Shown in pieces: positions 17,034-25,567 of a stretch of DNA of 64,000 nucleotides. The notes under the pieces are model-generated. The model ran no database searches. It saw only the letters and a list, made by a program, of their open reading frames with translations, and was not told the DNA's origin. Where the stretch lies: assembly GCF_020880815.1 (NCBI RefSeq), contig NZ_JAJITD010000014.1:62001-126000 (forward strand). Direction: 5' to 3'. The DNA comes from Paraburkholderia sejongensis. GTDB taxonomy: Bacteria > Pseudomonadota > Gammaproteobacteria > Burkholderiales > Burkholderiaceae. Positions within the stretch are counted from its first letter, which is position 1. Each line of letters opens with the position of its first letter. The translations under genes were made by a program, and so were the position numbers.

Positions 17034-17777
17034 TCAGTCCGCGCTGACGTCGAAAAAGTGGCGCGGCACCGACGCGAGGAATTCGGAAAAACCGGTAGTG
17101 CCGGCCGGCACGTGCTGCAGCATCGCGGCGGCGGCCTTCGCTTCGTCGCCGCTCTGGATCGCGCGGGCGATCTCGAAGTGCTCCTGCAATGAGCGCGCAA
17201 TCTGGCCGCGGCTGCGCAGATCGGCGATCCGGTAGCGCTCCGAGCGGCGGCGCGCGAGCCGGATTTGCCCGGCCAGATACTGATTGCGGCTGCCTTCGTA
17301 GATCAGTTCGTGAAAGGCCGTGTTGGCGAGCGCGTACTGCGCCGGATCGCCGGCCACCGCGGCTTGCTGACAAATCATCAGCGAGCGGTCGAGTTGTTCG
17401 TGCAGTTCGTCGCCGGCACGGCGCGCGGCGAAACGCGCGCACAGCGCCTCGAGTTCGCCGATGTATTCGAGCATCGCGCGCACATTGGCGATCGACAGCC
17501 GCGCGACCGTGATCCCCTGGCGCGGCGAGATCACCACCAGTTCGCGCGCGGCCAGGTGTTGCAGCGCTTCGCGCACCGGCGTTCGCGATACGTTGAAGCG
17601 CGCCGCGAGCGCGCGTTCGTCGATCAGCGCGCCCGGCGCCAACACGCCCTGTTCGATCTCGGCCTGCAGCGTGTCGCGGATATCGCTCGCGAGACTCGCC
17701 CGGCCGGGAGCCGGCGCATCGGACCCGGGGGCCGGGGCGGGAGCGCTCGTAATGGGAAGGGCGGTTGCAGATTTCAT
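17034..17777 (-). CDS. GntR family (FadR/FCD type) regulator of the divergent catabolic operons
   Basis: Regulator of 247 residues from ATG 17777. An Ala/Pro-rich tail of about 25 residues precedes the winged helix, whose recognition segment is LAARFNVSRTPVREALQHL. The FCD effector domain follows, with AFHELIYEGSRNQYLAGQIRLARRRSERYR. An upstream in-frame start (17846) would place the promoter and operator inside the gene, so I reject it. It is the first gene of the minus operon and faces the plus operon over a 318-base region, the usual position of a local regulator. It is a paralog of the 3039 gene, sharing the GFSEFLA ending. The inverted ATACCA/TGGTAT site overlapping its own promoter predicts autorepression. 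Confidence 0.93.
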   Translation of the reverse strand: MKSATALPITSAPAPAPGSDAPAPGRASLASDIRDTLQAEIEQGVLAPGALIDERALAARFNVSRTPVREALQHLAARELVVISPRQGITVARLSIANVRAMLEYIGELEALCARFAARRAGDELHEQLDRSLMICQQAAVAGDPAQYALANTAFHELIYEGSRNQYLAGQIRLARRRSERYRIADLRSRGQIARSLQEHFEIARAIQSGDEAKAAAAMLQHVPAGTTGFSEFLASVPRHFFDVSAD

Positions 17778-17813
17778 CGCGATGACCGGTCCGGTATGTG
17801 ATTGACGGGACAA

Positions 17814-17843
17814 AATATACCAATGTGGTTTAGTGGTATGCAA
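17814..17843 (-). promoter_or_regulatory. Promoter with overlapping GntR-type operator
   Basis: On the minus strand TTGCAT (17843-17838) and TATATT (17819-17814) are 18 bases apart, a good sigma-70 promoter for the GntR operon. ATACCA (17817-17822) and TGGTAT (17834-17839), an inverted pair with 11 bases between the arms, lie inside it, covering the end of the -10 and the edge of the -35. The same TGGTAT half-site occurs twice before the porin gene at 1.6 kb. Confidence 0.6.
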
Positions 17844-17997
17844 CATAGGGTTTTTATTCGGGTGCTCCTAGTCCTCTGGGTTTTATTGATGAGCGTCGGC
17901 CGGAGCTCATATGGATCAACGGTTTAGCGCGTTTCGCTTGCGCTGCACCGTTCCCGCCTAGGGAAAATACTAGGGTGGTTTTGAGGGGTCTGGTGTA

Positions 17998-18026
17998 TTG
18001 AGAAGCCGATTTGTGTATGCCAGAAT
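17998..18026 (+). promoter_or_regulatory. Predicted promoter of the plus-strand catabolic operon
   Basis: TTGAGA (17998-18003) and CAGAAT (18021-18026) have a 17-base spacer, with the expected start near 18033, about 60 bases before the ligase gene. The 318-base divergent gap (17778-18095) also contains a repeat of TAGGG around 17960-17975 (CTAGGGAAAATACTAGGG) that could be an activator site; I do not recognise its binding protein. Confidence 0.45.
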
Positions 18027-18095
18027 GCAACGCATGTGCCCCGGAACCGCTGTATCGCTTCAGGGCTTCCGATCCACTCCATCGAGTCAGGCAAG

Positions 18096-20258
18096 ATGAG
18101 CAAGACCTTTACCGGGATGGCTGGCGTGCGCTCCGTCGAGCGCGCGCTGAGACCGAAGTCGATCGCGATCGTCGGTGCGTCCGCCGATCCGCGCGCGTTC
18201 GGCAACTTCGTACTGCAAAACCTCGAACGCTTCGGCTATGCGGGCGAGATTCATCTGGTGTCGCGCAGCAGCACGCAGATCAACGGCCGTGCGTGCGTGA
18301 GCAGCGTCGACGCGCTGCCGCAAGGCATCGATCTGGCGGTGCTCTGTATTCCAGAAGCGGGCGTGCTCGATACGGTGCGTACGCTCGGCACGCTGGGCGC
18401 CGGCGCCGCGGTGATCTTCGCGTCCGGTTACGCGGAAGCGGGCGAGGCCGGCCGCGTCAAGCAGGACGAGCTGGCGCGCGTCGCCGCGGCCGGCGGGGTC
18501 GCGCTGATCGGCCCGAACTGCATGGGCTTCACCAATTTCGCGGACGGCGTGCCGGTGACCTTCGAAGCGGTCGCGCCGTATTCGAACGGCGGCCGCCGCG
18601 GCGTGGGCGTGGTCGCGCAAAGCGGCGCGATGGCCGCCAATCTGCGCGACGCGTTCATGGGCCGAGGCCAGCCGCTGACCGCGACGGTCTCCACCGGCAA
18701 CGAAGCGAACCTGGGCATCGAAGACTATCTGGCCTGGTTCATCGCCGATCCGCAGACTAGCGCGATCGCGATCTACGCCGAGCAGATCCGTCGTCCGCAA
18801 CTGTTCCTGCAACTGGCGCGCGACGCGCGCGCGGCCGGCAAGCCGATCGTGATGCTGATGCCGGGCAAGAGCGCGCGGGCCCGCGAAGCCGCGCAGTCAC
18901 ATACCGGCGCGCTGGCCGGCGACCACGCGACCGCCAGCGTGCTGCTGGCGCGCGAAGGCGTGGTGGTGGTCGCTTCGCTCGACGAACTGTTCGATACCGC
19001 GACGATCCTCGCGCGCTTCCCGGTCCCGCCGGCCGCCGGCACCGCGGTGATGACGGCGTCGGGCGCGGTCAAGAACATCACGCTCGACTTCGCCGACGAT
19101 ATCGGCCTCACGCTGCCGCCGCTCACCGAAGCGACGATCGCTAAGCTGACCGAACTGTTGCCTGACTACGCGGTGGCCGACAACCCGCTCGACTACACGA
19201 CGATCGGCGTGCGCAACCCGGGTCTGATCGGCGAGCTGATCGACACGGTGCTGGCCGATCCGAATATCGGCTCTCTGGTGCTGTCGATCATGGCTGGCCC
19301 GGCGATCGCGCAGCGCGACAAGGCCGATCACCTGGTGCCGGCGCTGGCGCGCGCAACCAAGCCGGCCGTACTGACGGTGATGGGCGACGACAAGCCGCTC
19401 GAAGAATTCTTCTCCGAGGCGATCGCCGCGAGCGGCGTGCCGCTATTCCGTTCGCCGGACCGCGCGCTGCGCGCGTGTGCCCGCGTCGCCGCGTACGGCG
19501 AAGCGCTGGCGCGCGCTGAGCGGGCTCGCACCGATCAGCCGGCGGCGCTGCCGCTGCCCGGCGCGGTGCCGGCCAACGGCATCTTCGCCGAATACCAGGG
19601 CAAGGGCTGGCTCGCGCGTGCCGGTCTGCCGGTGCCGGCCGGCGATCTCGCGCGTTCGCTCGACGACGCTTTGACGATTGCGCAGCAGATCGGCTATCCG
19701 GTCGTGCTGAAGGCGCAGGCGAGCGAGCTGCCGCACAAGAGCGACGTCGGCGGCGTGGTGGTCGGTCTCGCCGATGCGGCCGCGCTGCGCGCCGGCTGGG
19801 ACAAGCTGCATACCAGCGTCGCCGCGCAGCGTCCCGACCTGCAACTGGACGGCGTGCTGGTCGAGACGATGGGCCCGCGGGGTCTGGAACTGGTGGTCGG
19901 CGCGAAGCGCGATGCGGACTGGGGACCCGTGGTGCTGGTCGGGCTCGGCGGCATCTTTATCGAAGTGCTGAAGGACGTGCGTCTGCTGCCGGCCGACCTC
20001 GCCGAGCAGGACATCGTGGTCGAACTGAACCGTTTGAAGGCCGCCGCCATGCTGCACGGCGTGCGCGGCTCCGCGGCGGTCGACGTGCACGCGGTGGCGC
20101 GCGCGGTCGCCGCGATCGGCGAGCAGATGCGCGCGAACCCCGCGCTCACCGAGATCGACGTGAACCCGCTGGTCGCCTATCCGGATCGCGTGCTGGCGCT
20201 CGACGCGCTGGTCGTGTGCGGCGCTCATGGTTCCGCTCATGGTCCCGCTCATCATTAG
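18096..20258 (+). CDS. ADP-forming acyl-CoA synthetase (acetate-CoA ligase family)
   Basis: Fused alpha-beta acyl-CoA synthetase of 720 residues. Residues about 12-135 are a CoA-binding Rossmann domain (SIAIVGASADPRAFGNFVLQNL). Residues about 150-440 form the flavodoxin-like succinyl-CoA-ligase region with AQSHTGALAGDHA, which holds the probable phospho-His. Residues about 500-715 are an ATP-grasp domain (GYPVVLKAQASELPHKSDVGG, ELVVGAKRDADWGPVVLVGLGGIF). It activates a carboxylic acid with ATP and CoA, giving ADP and phosphate. As first gene of the plus operon it likely activates the aromatic or side-chain acid that enters beta-oxidation. The start ATG 18096 fits the family; GTG 18036 would add 20 residues. 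The end is a 12-base tandem repeat encoding AHGSAHGPAHH. Confidence 0.9.
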   Translation: MSKTFTGMAGVRSVERALRPKSIAIVGASADPRAFGNFVLQNLERFGYAGEIHLVSRSSTQINGRACVSSVDALPQGIDLAVLCIPEAGVLDTVRTLGTLGAGAAVIFASGYAEAGEAGRVKQDELARVAAAGGVALIGPNCMGFTNFADGVPVTFEAVAPYSNGGRRGVGVVAQSGAMAANLRDAFMGRGQPLTATVSTGNEANLGIEDYLAWFIADPQTSAIAIYAEQIRRPQLFLQLARDARAAGKPIVMLMPGKSARAREAAQSHTGALAGDHATASVLLAREGVVVVASLDELFDTATILARFPVPPAAGTAVMTASGAVKNITLDFADDIGLTLPPLTEATIAKLTELLPDYAVADNPLDYTTIGVRNPGLIGELIDTVLADPNIGSLVLSIMAGPAIAQRDKADHLVPALARATKPAVLTVMGDDKPLEEFFSEAIAASGVPLFRSPDRALRACARVAAYGEALARAERARTDQPAALPLPGAVPANGIFAEYQGKGWLARAGLPVPAGDLARSLDDALTIAQQIGYPVVLKAQASELPHKSDVGGVVVGLADAAALRAGWDKLHTSVAAQRPDLQLDGVLVETMGPRGLELVVGAKRDADWGPVVLVGLGGIFIEVLKDVRLLPADLAEQDIVVELNRLKAAAMLHGVRGSAAVDVHAVARAVAAIGEQMRANPALTEIDVNPLVAYPDRVLALDALVVCGAHGSAHGPAHH

Positions 20259-20288
20259 GCCCCAACCAGACAGAGGAGACACAACCCG

Positions 20289-21470
20289 ATGAAGCTCGAA
20301 TTCTCTGCCGAGGATCAGGCCTTTCGCGCCGAAGTGCGCGAGTTCGTCAAACAGAATCTGTCGCCGCGTCTGAAGCGCAAGGCCGAACTCGGCCTGCGTC
20401 TCGAACGCGACGACTATCTCGAGTGGTACACCAGGCTGTACGAGAAAGGCTGGATCGCGCCGTCGTGGAAGAAGGAAGACGGCGGCCCGGGCTGGACCCA
20501 CGTGCAGCGCTATATCTTCGACGAAGAAACCTTGCTCGGCGGCGCGCCGCGGATCGTCGCAAGCGGCATCAACATGCTCGGCCCGGTGCTCAATGCGTTT
20601 GGCACACCTGAACAGAAAGCCGCGTATATCCCGAAGATTCTGCGCAGCGAAACCTGGTGGGCGCAGGGCTTTTCGGAGCCGGGCGCCGGTTCCGATCTGG
20701 CCGCGGTGCGCACCACCGCGGTACTCGACGGCGATCACTTCGTCGTCAACGGTCACAAGGTGTGGACCTCGTACGCGCACTGGTGCGACATGATGTTCGC
20801 GCTGGTGCGCACCGACCCGGACGCGAAGCCGCAGGAAGGCATTTCGTTTCTGCTGATCGACATGCATGCACCCGGCGTCGAAACGCGGCCGATCAGGATG
20901 CTCGAAGGCGGCACCGACCTGAACGAGGTCTATCTCGACAACGTGCGGGTGCCGAAGCAGAACCTCGTCGGCGAGCTGAACAAGGGCTGGACCTACGGCA
21001 AGTTCCTGCTCGGCCACGAGCGCACCGGCATCGCCGGCATCGGCTCATGCAAGCAGCAGCTGGAGCGGGCCAAACAGCTCGCGAAGCAGCAGGGCTTGCA
21101 GCACGATCCGCTGCTGCAAGCGCGCATCAGCCGCTTCGAGACCGAACTGATGGCGCTGGAATTCACCGGCCTGCGCATGCTGAGCGCGCATCAATCGAGC
21201 CGCGTGCCGATGGTCGAGGCGCCGATGCTGAAAGTGCGCGGCACCGAATTGCGCCAGGGCATCTACGCGTTGCTAGCCGATATCGCCGGCCCGTACGCGC
21301 TGCCGTTCGACGAGCGCGCACTGCTCGACGAGGCCGGCTACGAAGGTCCGAGTCCCGATGAACTGATCGCGGTGGCGGCGAACTATTTCGACGCGCGCAA
21401 GGTATCGATCTACGGCGGAACCAACGAAGTGCAGCGCAACCTGATCAGTCGCGCGTTCTTCAATGCTTGA
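20289..21470 (+). CDS. Acyl-CoA dehydrogenase (first of a pair)
   Basis: FAD-dependent acyl-CoA dehydrogenase of 393 residues, full length. Landmarks are WWAQGFSEPGAGSDLAAVRTTA (FAD and substrate binding, about residues 120-140), VVNGHKVWTSYAHWCDMMF and the C-terminal SIYGGTNEVQRNLISRAFF, the normal FAD-binding end. GAGGAG precedes the ATG. The next gene is a second, divergent acyl-CoA dehydrogenase; such pairs (for example in pimeloyl or steroid side-chain degradation) form alpha2beta2 enzymes in which the FAD site is shared. It probably introduces the alpha-beta double bond into the CoA ester made by the 18096 ligase. Confidence 0.93.
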   Translation: MKLEFSAEDQAFRAEVREFVKQNLSPRLKRKAELGLRLERDDYLEWYTRLYEKGWIAPSWKKEDGGPGWTHVQRYIFDEETLLGGAPRIVASGINMLGPVLNAFGTPEQKAAYIPKILRSETWWAQGFSEPGAGSDLAAVRTTAVLDGDHFVVNGHKVWTSYAHWCDMMFALVRTDPDAKPQEGISFLLIDMHAPGVETRPIRMLEGGTDLNEVYLDNVRVPKQNLVGELNKGWTYGKFLLGHERTGIAGIGSCKQQLERAKQLAKQQGLQHDPLLQARISRFETELMALEFTGLRMLSAHQSSRVPMVEAPMLKVRGTELRQGIYALLADIAGPYALPFDERALLDEAGYEGPSPDELIAVAANYFDARKVSIYGGTNEVQRNLISRAFFNA

Positions 21471-21484
21471 GGCGAAAGACGAAT

Positions 21485-22630
21485 ATGGATTTTTCTCTGA
21501 CTGAAGATCACGTCGCGCTGCAGGACGCGGTGCGGCGCTTCTGCGACGGCGAGTATCCCGCCCATCGGCGCGGCGATGCGCAATCGCGCGAACTCGCGGC
21601 GAGCCGCCGCCGGGGTCTGGCCGAACTGGGCGTGACCGGTCTTGCGATCGGCGAGCAGCACGGCGGCAGCGGCTACGGCGCGGTCGAAACGATGCTGGTC
21701 GCGCAGGAGTTGGGCCGCGCGCTCGGCGGCGCGGGCTGGCTCGCGAGCGGGCTGCCGGCCGCCGCATTGATCGGCGCGGCCGGCAGCGCCGCGCAGCAGG
21801 ACCGCTGGCTCGCGCCGGCCGCGTCCGGCGACAAGCTGCTCGCGTTTGCGGTCGGCGAGGCCGAGTCGCGCTACGACGTCGCGCGCATCGCGGTAGCGGC
21901 GGTCGAAACCGGCGACGGCTGGCGCATCGACGGCACCAAGACGATCGTTTTCGATGCCGCGGATGCGGACGCCTTCGTGGTCGCCGTGCGGACCTCGGGG
22001 CAGCGCGGCGACCGGCACGGTCTGTCGCTGTTCGTGGTCGATGCGCAAGCCGCCGGTCTTCACCTGCGCACGTTCGAAACGATCGACGCGCGCGAAGCCG
22101 CGCACGTGAGCTTCGATCAGGTTGCGGTCGGCAGGCAGGACCTGCTCGGCAAGGTTGGTGAGGCCTACGAACTGATCGAAGCCGCGCTCGATCGCGCGAA
22201 CGCCGCGCTGGTCGCGGAATCGGTCGGCGCGCTCGAAGCGCTGCTCGACCATACCGCCGAACATCTGCGCACCCGCACGCAGTTCGGCGCGCCGCTCGCG
22301 AAATTCCAGGCGCTCCAGCACCGGATCGCCGACATGCTGATCGCGCTCGAACAGAGCAAGTCGATGGCCTGCGCGGCGGCGATGGCCGTCGACGGCGCCG
22401 ATGCCGAACAGCGGCGCCGCTTCGTGTCGGCCGCCAAGGCCTATGTCGGCGACGCGTGCCGCGCGGCCGGCGAGTGGGGGATCCAGCTGCACGGCGGGAT
22501 GGGCATGACCGAAGAGTGCCGCGCCGGTCACTACGCGAAGCGGATGTTCGCGATCAACCAGACCTACGGCGACGCGAGCTGGCATCTGCAACGCTTCACC
22601 GAACTGCGCGCCGCGCGGGAGGCCGCATGA
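21485..22630 (+). CDS. Acyl-CoA dehydrogenase (second of a pair)
   Basis: Protein of 381 residues of the acyl-CoA dehydrogenase fold, more divergent than its neighbour. The N-terminus MDFSLTEDHVALQDAVRRFC and the C-terminal GEWGIQLHGGMGMTEECRAGHYAKR are typical, and RTRTQFGAPLAKFQALQHRIADM is the conserved helix with the FAD Arg. The central FAD loop (LAFAVGEAESRYDVARIAV) is degenerate compared with the partner, as is common for the beta subunit of heteromeric enzymes. ATG 21485 starts 14 bases after the preceding stop. The TGA stop overlaps the ATG of the thiolase gene (ATGA). A heterodimer with the 20289 product is inferred from order and divergence. Confidence 0.9.
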   Translation: MDFSLTEDHVALQDAVRRFCDGEYPAHRRGDAQSRELAASRRRGLAELGVTGLAIGEQHGGSGYGAVETMLVAQELGRALGGAGWLASGLPAAALIGAAGSAAQQDRWLAPAASGDKLLAFAVGEAESRYDVARIAVAAVETGDGWRIDGTKTIVFDAADADAFVVAVRTSGQRGDRHGLSLFVVDAQAAGLHLRTFETIDAREAAHVSFDQVAVGRQDLLGKVGEAYELIEAALDRANAALVAESVGALEALLDHTAEHLRTRTQFGAPLAKFQALQHRIADMLIALEQSKSMACAAAMAVDGADAEQRRRFVSAAKAYVGDACRAAGEWGIQLHGGMGMTEECRAGHYAKRMFAINQTYGDASWHLQRFTELRAAREAA

Positions 22631-23790
22631 GCCTGAACGGAGCCGCGTATATCGTCGGCGCTTACGAGCACCCGACCCGCAAGGCCGATGATTTGTCGGT
22701 GCTTCGCCTGCATGCGGACGTCGCCAAAGGCGCGCTCGAAGACGCGGGCCTGACCAAAGACGACATCGACGGCTATTTCTGCGCCGGCGATGCGCCGGGT
22801 CTGGGCACCACCACGGTGGCCGAATATCTGGGCCTCGAACTGCGCCACGTCGATTCGACCGAGTGCGGCGGCTCGGCGCCGATCCTGCACGTCGCGCACG
22901 CGGCCGAGGCGATCAAGGCGGGCCGCTGCAACGTCGCGCTGATCACGCTCGCGGGCCGGCCGCGCGCGGCCGGTGCCGCGCTGTCGCTGAAGGCGCCGGA
23001 CCCGGACGCGCCGGAAGTGCAGTTCGAACTGCCGTTCGGCCCGGCCACGCAGAACCTGTACGGGATGGTCGCGAAGCGGCACATGCACGAATTCGGCACC
23101 ACCAGCGAGCAACTCGCATGGATCAAGGTGGCCGCGTCGCATCACGCGCAGCACAATCCGCACGCGATGCTGCGCAACGTCGTCACGGTCGAGGACGTGG
23201 TCAATTCGCCGATGGTCGCCGATCCGCTGCATCGTCTGGACTGCTGCGTGATGAGCGACGGCGGCGGCGCGCTGATCGTCGCGCGTCCGGAAATCGCGCG
23301 GCAGCTGAAGCGCCCGCTCGTCAAGGTGCGCGGCACCGGCGAAGCGCCGAAGCACGCGGCCGGCGGCAACATCGACCTGACGTGGTCGGCGGCCCGCTGG
23401 TCCGGCGCGGCGGCGTTCGCCGAGGCCGGTCTGGGCCCGAACGACATCAAATACGCGTCGCTGTACGACAGCTTCACGATCACCGTGCTGATGCAGCTCG
23501 AAGATCTCGGCTTCTGCAAGAAAGGCGAGGGCGGCCGCTTCGTGATGGACGGCAATCTGATTTCGGGCGTCGGCAAGCTGCCGTTCAATACCGACGGCGG
23601 CGGCCTGTGCAACAACCATCCGGCCAATCGCGGCGGCGTCACCAAGGTGATCGAGGCGGTGCGCCAGCTGCGCGGCGAAGCGCATCCGGCCGTGCAGGTC
23701 CGCGATTGCGACATCGCTCTCGCGAACGGTATCGGCGGCGCGCTCGCGTCGCGTCATACCGCGGCGACGTTGATCCTCGAACGGGAGTAA
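22627..23790 (+). CDS. SCP2-type thiolase/aldolase (lipid-transfer protein family)
   Basis: Thiolase-fold enzyme of 387 residues. The nucleophile region is DSTECGGSAPILHVAHAAEAI, and the second half has YASLYDSFTITVLMQLEDLGFC, followed by GGGLCNNHPANRGGVTKVIEAVRQLRG, where NHPAN takes the place of the usual NxxGG/GHP loop. This group (Ltp-like) works with a DUF35 OB-fold partner as a retro-aldolase or thiolase removing a short acyl piece from aromatic or steroid side chains. The DUF35 gene follows four bases after the stop. The start overlaps the preceding stop codon by four bases. Confidence 0.9.
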   Translation: MSLNGAAYIVGAYEHPTRKADDLSVLRLHADVAKGALEDAGLTKDDIDGYFCAGDAPGLGTTTVAEYLGLELRHVDSTECGGSAPILHVAHAAEAIKAGRCNVALITLAGRPRAAGAALSLKAPDPDAPEVQFELPFGPATQNLYGMVAKRHMHEFGTTSEQLAWIKVAASHHAQHNPHAMLRNVVTVEDVVNSPMVADPLHRLDCCVMSDGGGALIVARPEIARQLKRPLVKVRGTGEAPKHAAGGNIDLTWSAARWSGAAAFAEAGLGPNDIKYASLYDSFTITVLMQLEDLGFCKKGEGGRFVMDGNLISGVGKLPFNTDGGGLCNNHPANRGGVTKVIEAVRQLRGEAHPAVQVRDCDIALANGIGGALASRHTAATLILERE

Positions 23791-23793
23791 TAG

Positions 23794-24279
23794 ATGAGCA
23801 CCAATCAGCCGACAGCCGGCGTACTCGATTCGCACCCCGAACGAATCGGCAAGCCAGCGGAAAAGCCAACCGACAAGCCCGCCAGGCCGCCCGCCGGTCC
23901 GCGCCGCATTCCCGCGCCGCGCGTGCTGCCCGAAGCGCTGCCGTTCTGGGAAGCGGCCAACGAAGGGCGGCTGCTGGTCAAGCGCTGCGTGGACTGCGGG
24001 CAAACCCATTACTACCCGCGCGACATCTGCCCGCACTGCCTGAGCGCGAACACCGAATGGCTCGACGCGACGGGCCTCGGGACGATCTATACGTTCAGCC
24101 CGATGGGCAAGGACGAAGCGCGCTACACGCTGGCCTACGTGACGCTCGACGAAGGCGTGACGATGCTGACCAATCTGGTCGACTGCGATTTGGCGGCGCT
24201 CACGATCGGCCAGCGCGTCAGGCTGGTGTTCAAGCCGAGCGACGGCGGTTATCCGGTGCCGATGTTCACGCCGGCCTGA
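23794..24279 (+). CDS. Zn-ribbon/OB-fold DUF35 protein, thiolase partner
   Basis: Protein of 161 residues. After a Pro/Lys-rich leader of about 40 residues comes LPFWEAANEGRLLVKRCVDCGQTHYYPRDICPHCLS, a rubredoxin-like zinc ribbon with two C-x2-C pairs (RCVDC and ICPHC). The C-terminal OB fold contains GLGTIYTFSPMGKDEARYTLAYVTLDEGVTMLTNLVD. These proteins bind Ltp-like thiolases/aldolases and are needed for their activity, channeling the acyl-CoA. The long leader is unusual and partly low complexity (KPAEKPTDKPARPPAGPRR as encoded), so a shorter start is possible, but no better ribosome site is visible than GGGAG before 23794. Confidence 0.92.
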   Translation: MSTNQPTAGVLDSHPERIGKPAEKPTDKPARPPAGPRRIPAPRVLPEALPFWEAANEGRLLVKRCVDCGQTHYYPRDICPHCLSANTEWLDATGLGTIYTFSPMGKDEARYTLAYVTLDEGVTMLTNLVDCDLAALTIGQRVRLVFKPSDGGYPVPMFTPA

Positions 24280-24303
24280 ACCACAAGCAGGAGACGAACT
24301 GGT

Positions 24304-25533
24304 ATGCCTACCGACTTCAAAGAACAGCACCGGCGACACGACCCGAAAAAAGGCCCGCTGTCGCGCTTCACGATCATCGACGCGTCGCGCGTGCGCGCCG
24401 GCCCGGCGGCGATGCGCGTGTTCGCCGACATGGGCGCGCGCGTGATCAAGCTGGAGATCCCGCCCGGCGCGCCCGGCGGCGACGACATGATCGGCGGGCG
24501 CAATCACAATCTCGCCGACTACGAGAACCTGCACCGCAACAAGGAAAGCCTGACGCTGAACATGAAGGACCCGGCCGGTCTCGCGATCCTGCACGACCTG
24601 GTCAAACGCGCGGACGTGTTCATCGAGAACTTCCGTCCCGACGTGAAGGACCGGCTCGGCATCGGCTACGACGCGCTGCGCGCGCTGAACCCGCGGCTCG
24701 TCTACGCGAGCATCTCGGGCTTCGGCCAGGACGGCCCGTACGCGCGCTGGCCCGGCTTCGATTCGATCGCGCAGGGGATGGGCGGTCTGATGAGCGTGAC
24801 CGGCAAGCCGGGCGAAGGGCCGATGCGGGTCGGCATTCCGATTGCCGATCTGTGCGCCGGGCACTTCTGCGCGCAGGCCATCATGACCGCGCTGCTCGAA
24901 CGCGAAGCATCGGGCGAAGGCCAGTGGGTGCAGACCTCGCTGCTCGAAGCGCAGATCGCGATGCTCGACTTCCAGGCCGCGCAATGGCTGGTGGATCGCA
25001 AGCTGCCCGAGCAGGTCGGCAACGAGCATCCGCTGACGGTGCCGACCGGCGTGTTCGCGACCAAAGACGGTTATCTGAACCTCGCCGCGATCGGCAACGC
25101 GATGTTCGCGCGGCTGTGTGAGGCGATGAACCTGCAGCACCTGGTCGGCCAGCCCGGCTATGAATCGGACCCGGCGCGCGTGCAGAACCGCGACACGATC
25201 AACAAGACGATCGGCGAGGTATTCCTGACACGCACCACGCGCGAATGGACCGAACTGCTGCTGAAGGTCGGCGTGCCGTGCGGGCCGATTTATCAGATCA
25301 ACGAAGTATTCGACGATCCGCAGGTGAAGCACCTGGGCATCGCATGGCCGGCGACGGTGCCCGGCCGCGGCGAGGTCGCGTTCGTCGGCCAGCCGTTCCG
25401 GCTGTCGCGCTACCCGCGCGCGCAGTCGCCGCGCCTCGCACCCGAACAGGGCGCGCATACCCAGGCAATCCTGAACGAACTCGGCTATCCGGACGAGCAG
25501 ATCGACCGGTGGCGCGAGACCTTCGTGGTCTGA
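24304..25533 (+). CDS. CaiB/BaiF family CoA transferase (class III)
   Basis: Protein of 409 residues. Family features are IDASRVRAGPAAMRVFADMGARVIKLE near the start, ENFRPDVKDRLGIGYDALRALNPRLVYASISGFGQDGPYA, and VGIPIADLCAG, in which the Asp is the catalytic residue that forms the acyl-enzyme anhydride. AGGAGA lies before the ATG. Class III transferases move CoA between organic acids without free intermediates. With the ADP-forming ligase this gives the operon two ways to make CoA esters: the ligase for the first activation and the transferase for exchange with a downstream acid. The donor is unknown. Confidence 0.93.
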   Translation: MPTDFKEQHRRHDPKKGPLSRFTIIDASRVRAGPAAMRVFADMGARVIKLEIPPGAPGGDDMIGGRNHNLADYENLHRNKESLTLNMKDPAGLAILHDLVKRADVFIENFRPDVKDRLGIGYDALRALNPRLVYASISGFGQDGPYARWPGFDSIAQGMGGLMSVTGKPGEGPMRVGIPIADLCAGHFCAQAIMTALLEREASGEGQWVQTSLLEAQIAMLDFQAAQWLVDRKLPEQVGNEHPLTVPTGVFATKDGYLNLAAIGNAMFARLCEAMNLQHLVGQPGYESDPARVQNRDTINKTIGEVFLTRTTREWTELLLKVGVPCGPIYQINEVFDDPQVKHLGIAWPATVPGRGEVAFVGQPFRLSRYPRAQSPRLAPEQGAHTQAILNELGYPDEQIDRWRETFVV

Positions 25534-25567
25534 CGCGCGGACCGCAATACTATAAGGAGACAGACTC

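Noticed and set aside
17955..17976. CTAGGG-AAAATA-CTAGGG as a known activator box
   Set aside because: The repeat is real, but I cannot link it to a specific regulator, so it is only mentioned with the promoter.
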